Shown: one piece after another, positions 1-4,413 of the stretch
Layout of the letters: each line of letters opens with the position of its first letter
Numbering within the stretch: the first letter of the stretch is position 1
Assembly: GCA_045645165.1 (NCBI GenBank)
Contig: JAZRIF010000236.1
Span: 1-6,065, forward strand
DNA length: 6,065 nt
Origin: CAMEON01 sp045645165
Lineage (GTDB): Bacteria; Bacillota; Clostridia; Oscillospirales; CAG-272
Direction of reading: 5' to 3'
Program-made: the position numbers and the translations under genes
The notes under the pieces: generated by a model
The model's input: only the letters and a program-made list of their open reading frames with translations
Databases searched by the model: none
What the model was told of the DNA's origin: nothing

Positions 1-2
1 TA

Positions 3-101
3 TCCATTTGCGGATTCCCCGTCCGTACCCAAGTGCTGGCCACCAAGCATCTGCCCCATGGGATCGTTATGGAGATCTGGTGTAAGCAGCAGAAGAAGTA
101 A
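3..101 (+). CDS. C-terminal fragment of an unidentified protein (5' end outside window)
   Basis: An open frame enters from the left edge and stops at TAA (99-101), giving 32 residues that begin SICGFPVRTQVLATK and end EIWCKQQKK. Third codon positions are mostly G or C, as in the other genes here, while the other two + frames look less natural, so I accept it as the tail of a real gene. It converges on the minus-strand gene ending at 427. The pattern R-T-x-V followed by LP and a V-x-E-I strand faintly recalls the C-terminal strand of RidA/YjgF proteins, but spacing differs by one residue and the fragment is too short to assign. Function is unknown. Confidence 0.55.
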   Translation, partial: SICGFPVRTQVLATKHLPHGIVMEIWCKQQKK

Positions 102-129
102 ATTGGTGTTTTGCGGCGTGTTCGAAAAT

Positions 130-229
130 GGTTGTAGGGGCGGCTATTAGCCGCCCGCCGCCCATAAAAGCCTTTGTTATCTTTATTTTTTTTGAGATTC
201 GCGGGAGGCTGATAGCCTCCCCTACGACC
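130..229. repeat. Inverted pair of GTAG-headed palindromes (BIME-like pair 1)
   Basis: Two related units face each other. The + unit has GTAG at 134-137, then a 9-bp hairpin 138-146/148-156 (arm GGGCGGCTA). The minus unit has GTAG at 225-222 and a hairpin 203-210/214-221 (arm GGGAGGCT on either strand). The 11-base heads differ at one position. The arms differ at a C-G pair in one unit and an A-T pair in the other, so pairing is preserved. A T-rich stretch (182-193) lies between them. GTAG beside an imperfect palindrome, in inverted pairs, is the hallmark of REP/BIME sequences mobilised by RAYT transposases; the assignment here is by resemblance only. Confidence 0.75.
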
Positions 230-318
230 AGATGAAACCGTTCGATAAACCCCAATTCACATAAAAACCGCGCCACCCGTGAGGGCTGACGCGATTCTTG
301 CTTCTATGGGGGTTCATG

Positions 319-417
319 ATGGTAGGGCGGGGGCTTGCTCCCGCCGAAATCTTTAAAAGATGCTGATAACGAACATGATCACAAGGTAATGGCGGGAGCA
401 AGCCCCCGCCCTACGAT
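319..417. repeat. Inverted pair of GTAG-headed palindromes (BIME-like pair 2)
   Basis: A 27-base unit at 319-345 recurs in inverted orientation at 391-417 with one mismatch. Each has GTAG (322-325 on +, 414-411 on minus) followed by a 9-bp hairpin with a TT loop (326-334/337-345). On the GTAG strand the one non-Watson-Crick pair is a G-T wobble, whereas on the opposite strand it becomes A-C, so the GTAG strand folds better. The units are separated by 45 bases. The inner structure could stop or protect the transcript of the minus-strand gene ending at 427, but no U-tract follows, so I do not call a terminator. Confidence 0.8.
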
Positions 418-426
418 GGTATGTGG

Positions 427-744
427 TTATATATAATCCACATCCGTGCGGTACCCGTACACCGTCACCTCGTGTTCGGTGACTTCTCCGGGGACATGGA
501 TCTTTTTGAGAATATCCAATACCACCTTGCGATTTTCGGGGGTGAGCTTGATTTTGAGCCATTCAATCTCCCGGCCTGTGTATTCATGGCTCCAAAAATG
601 CGACCACGTTTCATCCCAGCCGTAGACAAAGCCGTCTGTCGTGCAGGTCATCCAAGGAATGACCAGATCATATTCCTCGGGCAGATCGGAGGTCTCCAAG
701 CCCCAAAAGGCTTTGTTGATTTCAAACCATTTTGTCTTATTCAC
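427..744 (-). CDS. Small Trp-rich hypothetical protein, translationally coupled to the acetyltransferase
   Basis: I place the start at GTG 744-742, giving 105 residues (MNKTKWFEINKAFW... ending TVYGYRTDVDYI). An upstream ATG at 777 would overlap the previous gene by 41 bases and lacks a ribosome site, whereas this GTG has GAGGAGGAG (760-752) seven bases ahead. The gene overlaps the acetyltransferase stop by 8 bases, so coupled translation is likely. The product is acidic and soluble-looking, with no signal peptide or membrane segment, and has seven tryptophans, six of them in the first 62 residues (including PWMTC and GWDETWSHFW). A charged strand-helix region near 60-85 follows, then a V-rich tail. 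I do not recognise the family. Confidence 0.85.
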   Translation of the reverse strand: MNKTKWFEINKAFWGLETSDLPEEYDLVIPWMTCTTDGFVYGWDETWSHFWSHEYTGREIEWLKIKLTPENRKVVLDILKKIHVPGEVTEHEVTVYGYRTDVDYI

Positions 745-1348
745 GGCAAAACTCCTCCTCGTATTGTTTGCACACATCGGCTATGCTTTTGGGATGCTCC
801 GGCTCCCTCTCATATTCCCCGATAGCCTTTTCCAACCACGTCAGATCGTACCACCGCCCGAACTTGCACCCCGCGTTATGGAACGTCCCCACGGGGGTGA
901 ATCCCATGCGGAGGTGAAAGGCAATGCTGGCGTTGGTGAGGTAGGGATCCTCGTGGGATACGCTGGCCACGGCGGCGGTCATAGTGCGGATGCCCATGGC
1001 TTTAAGGATGGCCTCCAGCTTTTCGTAGAGCGCGCGACCCACACCCAGCCCCTTGCAGTCCTCACGGATGTAGATGGCGGTTTCCACCGCCCAGTCAAAG
1101 GCGGGGCGGCTACCCAGGGGACAGGCGTAGGCATAGCCCACGGGGGTACCGTTCAGCTCGGCTACAAGGTAGGGGTATTTGGCGGAGTAGGTTTCGATTC
1201 GCCCCGCGAACTCGGTGGCCGAGGGGATCTCGTACTCGTAGGTGATGGCGGTTTTCAGAATATAGGGGGCGTAGATGGCCACTAAAGCCTCGGCATCGGC
1301 GGGGGATGCAAAGCGGACGGTCAGGGCGCTGTTTGCGGCGGCTGTCAT
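737..1348 (-). CDS. GNAT N-acetyltransferase, phosphinothricin acetyltransferase-like
   Basis: The 203-residue product should transfer an acetyl group from acetyl-CoA to a small amine or amino-acid-like substrate in the cytoplasm. The order of family landmarks is clear: N-terminal VRFASPADAEAL (11-22), YPYLVAE (58-64), DWAVE (85-89) with Glu89 matching the catalytic Glu of the PAT/Bar family, the acetyl-CoA pyrophosphate loop around CKGLGVGRAL (98-107), and N139-AS-(I)-AFHLRMGF (to 150) with His145 in the place of the family's conserved His, then KFGRWYDLTW (162-171). The tail after about 176 (acidic, about 27 residues) is longer than in typical PAT enzymes. The ATG at 1348 overlaps the folC stop as ATGA and has GAGGTGA ahead, which beats the upstream in-frame ATG at 1456 inside folC. 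The substrate cannot be read from sequence; a role linked to folate is not implied. Confidence 0.92.
   Translation of the reverse strand: MTAAANSALTVRFASPADAEALVAIYAPYILKTAITYEYEIPSATEFAGRIETYSAKYPYLVAELNGTPVGYAYACPLGSRPAFDWAVETAIYIREDCKGLGVGRALYEKLEAILKAMGIRTMTAAVASVSHEDPYLTNASIAFHLRMGFTPVGTFHNAGCKFGRWYDLTWLEKAIGEYEREPEHPKSIADVCKQYEEEFCRE
752..760 (-). promoter_or_regulatory. Ribosome binding site that fixes the GTG start at 744
   Basis: GAGGAGGAG reads 760-752 on the minus strand, seven bases before GTG 744-742. The same bases encode the Glu-Glu-Glu run at the C terminus of the upstream acetyltransferase, so coding and initiation signals share the sequence. This supports the internal GTG over the ATG at 777. 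Confidence 0.8.
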
Positions 1349-2688
1349 GATTTCACCTCGCCGAGTACGGCCTCCCGTACCTCTCCGTACATGTACAGCG
1401 AACCCAGGCAGAGCAGGGCTTTCCCTTCGCGTTCTGCCACCTCTGCGGCGGCACAAACGCCTTCTTCTACCGTGGCGTACCCTTCGGCGGGGACACCCAG
1501 GTTGCGGAAGGACTCGGCGTACTTTGCGGGATCCAGCGCGCGGTCGTTGGCGGGCCGTACGCAGAATGCGCGGGCGGCCACCTCGGCCATGCGGGCGACC
1601 ATGTGGGTGTAGTCCTTGTCGGCCATCACGCCTGTCAGGAGGAGGATTTTTTCGCTCCCGAAGTAGGTCTTGACGCTGGCGATGGCGGCGTCGATGCCCT
1701 CGGGGTTGTGGCCGCCGTCGGCGATGATGAGGGGAGACTTGGACAGGATCTCAAACCGCCCCGGCCAGTAGACGTTGGCAAGCCCTTCGCGGATGGCTTC
1801 CTCGGGGATAGATAGTCCACGGGTACGGAGAATATCGATGACGGTCAGCACGTTGGCGGCGTTGTGGGGCTGGTAGAGTCCCGCCAGGGGGATGCGGAGG
1901 GATGTACGGTCGCCGAAATCGAACTCGGCGCCGAACAGATCGGCGTGGATGCCCGCCAGCTTCGTGTGGTCGGTCTCGATGTAGGGCGCGCCCATCTCGG
2001 TAGCCTTTTCGCGGATGACCTGACCACAGGTCACGCAGGAGATGGCCTCGGGGGAGGGAAGCACCCCGCCTGTGGCGGTGCCCACGGGGGGATGATTGCC
2101 CCCGTACACCACAGGCACGCCCTTCTTGATGATCCCTGCCTTTTCGGCGGCGATCTTCTCTGGGGTGTCGCCCAGGAATGCGGTGTGATCCATGGCGATG
2201 CCCGTGATCACGGATGCGACCACGGTCTCGGCGTCAATGATGTTGGTGGAGTCCAGTCTGCCGCCCATGCCTACTTCAAAAACCACGTAGTCGCAGTTGT
2301 GGCGGGCGAAATACACCAGCGCGATAGCTGTAATGAGCTCAAATTCCGTGGGGGTGTCGGTCATGGCCTCGGCGTGGGGCTTGACCATCTCGGTAATCTC
2401 GGCCAGCTCGTCGTCGGGAATGTCCTGCCCGTCAATGCGCATGCGCTCGTTGAAGCGGAGGATAAAGGGGGAGGTGTAGAGTCCCACCCTATAGCCCGCC
2501 TTGTGGAGCACCGACGCCAGCATGGCCGAGGTGGAGCCCTTGCCGTTGGTGCCGGCAATATGGATGAATTTCAGACTGTCCTGGGGTCTGCCCAGACGGT
2601 CGGTCAGATCAATGGTGCGCTCCAGCCCGGGGCGGCTGCCTTTCCAGCAGGTGGAGTGGATATATTCGAGGGCTTGGGTGTAGGTCAT
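1345..2688 (-). CDS. folC: Bifunctional folylpolyglutamate synthase / dihydrofolate synthase
   Basis: FolC (447 aa, usual length about 420-440) ligates glutamate to dihydropteroate and/or folates using ATP, trapping folates in the cell. Visible landmarks are the P-loop AGTNGKGS (45-52), YTSPFILRFNERMRIDG (71-87), EVGMGGRLDSTN (138-149) with the Mg-binding Glu, MDH (166-168) and the AAEKAGIIK block (180-188) with the lysine that is carbamylated in the family, YQPHNAANV (272-280), WPGRFE (308-313) and the DxxHN motif as DGGHNPEG (324-331). Two positions are unusual: SPFI where SPHL is common, and DGGHN for DGAHN. About 20 residues near 200-221 look inserted relative to typical FolC. AAGGAG (2700-2695) lies six bases before ATG 2688. 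It is downstream of folT in the same direction, and overlaps the acetyltransferase start by 4 bases. No convincing promoter is visible just upstream. Confidence 0.97.
   Translation of the reverse strand: MTYTQALEYIHSTCWKGSRPGLERTIDLTDRLGRPQDSLKFIHIAGTNGKGSTSAMLASVLHKAGYRVGLYTSPFILRFNERMRIDGQDIPDDELAEITEMVKPHAEAMTDTPTEFELITAIALVYFARHNCDYVVFEVGMGGRLDSTNIIDAETVVASVITGIAMDHTAFLGDTPEKIAAEKAGIIKKGVPVVYGGNHPPVGTATGGVLPSPEAISCVTCGQVIREKATEMGAPYIETDHTKLAGIHADLFGAEFDFGDRTSLRIPLAGLYQPHNAANVLTVIDILRTRGLSIPEEAIREGLANVYWPGRFEILSKSPLIIADGGHNPEGIDAAIASVKTYFGSEKILLLTGVMADKDYTHMVARMAEVAARAFCVRPANDRALDPAKYAESFRNLGVPAEGYATVEEGVCAAAEVAEREGKALLCLGSLYMYGEVREAVLGEVKS
2026..2091 (-). other. Apparent in-frame insertion in folC carrying a palindrome
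   Basis: Between GVPVVYGGN and QVIREKATEMGAP, where FolC proteins usually run straight on, about 20 Pro/Gly/Cys-containing residues (PVGTATGGVLPSPEAIS and neighbours) appear. The DNA here forms a hairpin: arm 2061-2070 pairs with 2074-2081 with a two-base bulge and a TGT loop. The length estimate comes from remembered FolC sequences, so the borders are approximate. Confidence 0.4.
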
Positions 2689-2742
2689 ATATGGCTCCTT
2701 ATGAGAAGTTCAAATTTGGGCTTGTAGGGCTGTTGGGCTCAT

Positions 2743-2865
2743 GTACTTTTCTCTCCCTGGCGAGAGAAAAGTACCAAAAGAGCGCCACTCAAGGGAGTCA
2801 CCCACGGTGCCTCCCTTGAGAAACCCACCACCTTATCCGCGCGCCATTTCGCTTATGGCGAAATG
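2743..2865 (+). repeat. Left inverted arm of element A: three hairpins
   Basis: Hairpin 1 is 2743-2755/2762-2774 (13 bp, arm GTACTTTTCTCTC, 6-base loop). A linker CAAAAGAGCGCCA (2775-2787) leads to hairpin 2, 2788-2820: arm CTCAAGGGAG, a T/C mismatch, CACC, a CAC loop, GGTG and the return arm. After 24 bases comes hairpin 3, 2845-2852/2858-2865 (arm CATTTCGC). The right arm has the same parts in the same order. Confidence 0.85.
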
Positions 2866-3083
2866 CCCGATGCGCTGTCAAGTCGCAGTTTTCCCATGGA
2901 GCCGCGATGGCGGCGGGGGGCCGCCACCGCGGTTGGCTGCCTGTTTTGGTGACAACCCACGGTTTTCTTTTATCCGACAGGATAAACTGCGGCTTTAGGC
3001 AGAAGCAAAGCGGCGAGTTCCGCGCGGACGGCGCTCCGCCGCCCGTGCGGGTTATCGGGTCTTGGCGACCCTACGCGCGGTCA

Positions 3084-3211
3084 ACTTCTTTCGCCTACTG
3101 GCGAAAGAAGTGCGCGCAGTAGGATGATGGATACTTAAGGAAGAAACCGTGGGTTTCTTCCTTAAGTGGCGCTCTTTCGGTCCCTTTCTCTCGCCACGGA
3201 GAGAAAGGGAC
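3084..3211 (-). repeat. Right inverted arm of element A: three hairpins
   Basis: Read on the minus strand from 3211: hairpin 1 (3211-3199/3192-3180, 13 bp, arm GTCCCTTTCTCTC), linker CGAAAGAGCGCCA (3179-3167), hairpin 2 (3166-3134, arm CTTAAGGAAG plus AAACC, CAC loop, 15 bp unbroken), a spacer related to the left one and sharing GCGCGC, and hairpin 3 (3111-3100/3095-3084, 12 bp, arm ACTTCTTTCGCC, 4-base loop). Compared with the left arm, stem changes occur in pairs that keep the pairing, while the linker and the CAC loop are nearly constant. No U-tract follows any of these hairpins. Confidence 0.85.
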
Positions 3212-3234
3212 ATAACTCCCCGATAAACTGCAAT

Positions 3235-3795
3235 TTATATTTTTTCAAACAATTTCCGAAAGGACTTCTGCTTCCAAAGCAGGCAAAGCAGGAAAATCTC
3301 CAGCGGCGCGATCACAAGGTACAACGGAATACGGAGGAGCACCGCCCACTGGTAGAACTGGAACAGGCCGATGGGTTTTACGATCATGGAGCCCAGAATA
3401 TGGGCTGCAGAGGCGGAGAAGATGATCTGCTTGATGCCGTGCTCACGGATCACGAACCGCGCCATAAGCCCCGATACGGCACCCACCGTAAACGCGCCGA
3501 AGGTCACGATGAGGTTGGGCGGATAGGTTTGGGGGGAGAGCAGGTAACTGGTCAGATCGGATATGATCCCCACCATACCGCCCGTGATGGGCCCGAGGAA
3601 AATACCCGACAGGATGATGGGAAGATTCTCAAAGGTAATGCGGAAAAGCCCTTCTCCGAAATTGAGAAGGCTCTTGCAGAACATACCGATGACCACGCTG
3701 AGAGCGGCCATCATGGCGCCCAGAACCAGGCGCTTCAGGGCGGCGCGGGCAGCGGTGCGCCCTCTGCTTTGAGAGGGACTTGCGGGAACGGACAT
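3235..3795 (-). CDS. folT: Folate-specific ECF transporter S component
   Basis: FolT is the membrane subunit that binds folate and hands it to the shared energizing module (EcfA, EcfA', EcfT), which is not encoded here. The product has 186 residues: a short basic N terminus (1-22, rich in R/K/S), then about six hydrophobic segments (roughly 22-40, 57-77, 78-88, 95-113, 123-142, 148-174) and a basic cytoplasmic tail KQKSFRKLFEKI. The block around 52-82 (RITFENLPIILSGIFLGP, then GGMVGIISDL) is typical of the folate-family S components. The ATG at 3795 has AAGGAGG (3809-3803) seven bases upstream; the in-frame ATG at 3951 would run through the riboswitch and is rejected. The upstream THF riboswitch independently supports folate as substrate. 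Its stop codon lies in the terminal signature of element A. Confidence 0.95.
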   Translation of the reverse strand: MSVPASPSQSRGRTAARAALKRLVLGAMMAALSVVIGMFCKSLLNFGEGLFRITFENLPIILSGIFLGPITGGMVGIISDLTSYLLSPQTYPPNLIVTFGAFTVGAVSGLMARFVIREHGIKQIIFSASAAHILGSMIVKPIGLFQFYQWAVLLRIPLYLVIAPLEIFLLCLLWKQKSFRKLFEKI

Positions 3796-3840
3796 AAAAA
3801 TACCTCCTTCCCCTGCGACATAAGGCGGGAAAGGAGGTAT
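3796..3840 (-). promoter_or_regulatory. Shine-Dalgarno-sequestering hairpin of folT (riboswitch expression platform)
   Basis: Minus-strand bases 3840-3827 (ATACCTCCTTTCCC) pair with 3813-3800 over 14 pairs with a single G-U, leaving a 13-base loop. The 3' arm contains the whole folT Shine-Dalgarno sequence AAGGAGG (3809-3803). Four Us remain between the stem and the ATG, so the hairpin could also work as a weak intrinsic terminator. THF riboswitches are known to turn expression off when ligand binds, and this hairpin is the obvious off-state. Confidence 0.85.
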
Positions 3841-3878
3841 AAATTCCCCTGGGGGAAACGTACGACCTTGAGCCAAAC

Positions 3879-3975
3879 GAAGCGGGATGCAAAGCGCGAA
3901 CCGCAGTCCTTCGACCTTCGTCCGACCGGCAACTCCCCGTCCCGTCGGCACTTGACGCGCGCGCTTTTACTCTTC
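3879..3975 (-). promoter_or_regulatory. THF (tetrahydrofolate) riboswitch aptamer
   Basis: The folT leader matches the THF riboswitch layout from memory. P1 is GAAG (3975-3972) with CTTC (3882-3879), followed by AGTA. P2 is AAAGCGCG (3967-3960) with CGCGCTTT (3898-3891), extended by CGC/GCG. The conserved GTCAAGTG follows (3956-3949), then P3 CCGAC/GTCGG around GGGACGGGGAGTTGCC, ACGAAGG, TGCGG, and the 3' block TTTGCATCCCGCTTC. It lies between a strong promoter and folT, the classic gene for this riboswitch class. It senses reduced folates and is expected to repress folT, and anything cotranscribed with it, when folate is plentiful. Confidence 0.93.
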
Positions 3976-3991
3976 TATAGAATGTACCATT

Positions 3992-4020
3992 ATTATACAT
4001 CGAATACCTGCTTCTGTCAA
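3992..4020 (-). promoter_or_regulatory. Consensus sigma-A promoter of folT
   Basis: TTGACA (4020-4015) and TATAAT (3997-3992) are separated by exactly 17 bases, a perfect match to the housekeeping consensus. Transcription should begin near 3985, about ten bases before the riboswitch P1. Such a strong promoter suits a gene controlled after initiation by a riboswitch. Confidence 0.95.
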
Positions 4021-4082
4021 GATGTAGTCTCTACAAATATGGCGGGAAAGGAAGAAAAATTTTTTCAGAGCGGGAATTTCCC

Positions 4083-4111
4083 TTGCATTTGCAGGGCGGG
4101 TGTGATATAAT
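4083..4111 (+). promoter_or_regulatory. Putative sigma-A promoter of the MBOAT gene
   Basis: TATAAT (4106-4111) is preceded by TGA, an extended -10 TGn, and by a partial -35 TTGCAT (4083-4088) at 17 bases. An A/T tract (4053-4065) lies upstream where an UP element would be. Start would be near 4118, giving a leader of about 295 bases that contains the repeat at 4126-4378. It is divergent from the folT promoter. Confidence 0.7.
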
Positions 4112-4125
4112 AAATACAGTATTTT

Positions 4126-4378
4126 AAATTTGTGTTTGTAGGGCAGGGGCTTTGCCCCTGCACCCCACCAGAAACCCTTTTGAAAAAGGGTTTCTGGACT
4201 TCCTAAAACTTTCAAAAAGGGTTATTTATCAATATCTTTTTTGAAAGTTCTTGAAAAGGGGTCTGGGGAAAAACTTCGCAATGTATGCTGAAAGCAAACT
4301 TGCACCGAGCGAAAGCGAGGAAGCTTTCAAGAAGTTTTTCCCCAGGCGCTCCCCTCGCTCCCCTACAAACTGCAATTT
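4126..4378. mobile_element. Structured repeat element in the MBOAT leader (element B1)
   Basis: The ends are inverted 18-base signatures (4126-4143, AAATTTGTGTTTGTAGGG; 4378-4361 on minus, AAATTGCAGTTTGTAGGG; 15 of 18 match). In order on + it holds: H1 4143-4150/4154-4161 (TTT loop); the linker ACCCCACC; H2 4168-4181/4184-4197 (14 bp, near-perfect palindrome); H3 4207-4218/4238-4249 with a 19-base loop including GGGTTATTTATCAAT; and H4 4263-4277/4331-4345 (15 bp, perfect) enclosing 4289-4295/4323-4329 and a GAAA-capped hairpin 4305-4320. H1, linker, H2 and H3 recur after the MBOAT gene. No credible coding frame is present. It may be a non-autonomous mobile element, a leader RNA structure, or both. 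Confidence 0.75.
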
Positions 4379-4413
4379 GCTGCTATTTCCGATTCTTACG
4401 GAGGTTTTCATAC

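Larger units (their letters stand above)
102..426. other. Convergent intergenic region filled with palindromic repeats
   Basis: This 325-base gap separates the stop of the + strand fragment (101) from the stop of the minus-strand small gene (427). Besides the two inverted palindrome pairs, it holds only a T-rich stretch near 178-193 with a weak possible hairpin before it and a GC-rich segment at 270-293. I see no credible coding frame, tRNA or promoter. Confidence 0.7.
2712..3236. mobile_element. Non-coding structured repeat element with long inverted arms (element A)
   Basis: The element occupies nearly all the space between folT and folC. Its outer ends are inverted 18-base signatures (2712-2729, AAATTTGGGCTTGTAGGG; 3219-3236 on the minus strand, AAATTGCAGTTTATCGGG), related to the ends of the repeats at 4126-4378 and 5888-6065. 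Inside are two inverted arms (2743-2865 and 3084-3211), each with three hairpins, around a GC-rich core (2866-3083). The core holds a 12-bp hairpin with one mismatch at 2902-2932 and a 7-bp one, TTTATCC/GGATAAA, at 2969-2986. No credible protein is encoded, so if mobile it is non-autonomous (MITE-like). Alternatively it is a structured RNA made as part of the folT-folC transcript. No clear target-site duplication is visible. Confidence 0.75.

Noticed and set aside
130..417. CRISPR array
   Set aside because: The repeats are inverted palindromes of different sequences, not regularly spaced direct repeats with unique spacers.
67..562. Minus-strand open frames of 69 codons at 67-276 and 353-562
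   Set aside because: Both translate through palindromic repeats, and the second also through the end of the small gene; composition and placement show no sign of a real protein.
641..1285. Plus-strand open frame of 214 codons opposite the acetyltransferase
   Set aside because: It is antisense to a well-supported GNAT gene and shows no family features.
1864..2727. Plus-strand open frame of 287 codons opposite folC
   Set aside because: It is antisense to FolC with all its motifs; its Gly/Val/His-rich product is typical of reverse-strand reading of G/C-ending codons.
2741..3122. Two plus-strand open frames of 85 and 71 codons inside element A
   Set aside because: They run through hairpin arms and the core without a ribosome site or recognisable motifs; element A is better explained as non-coding.
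3796..3951. Upstream start for folT at 3951, adding 52 residues
   Set aside because: The extension would translate the riboswitch and the sequestering hairpin. ATG 3795 has an ideal ribosome site and fits the family length.
3166..4110. Plus-strand open frame of 314 codons across folT, the riboswitch and both promoters
   Set aside because: It crosses a THF riboswitch, a consensus promoter and the folT gene in reverse, has no ribosome site and no family features.
4285..4413. Upstream start for the MBOAT gene at 4285
   Set aside because: It lies inside element B1, lacks a ribosome site, and adds 43 basic residues not typical of the family; 4414 has GGAGG nine bases upstream.
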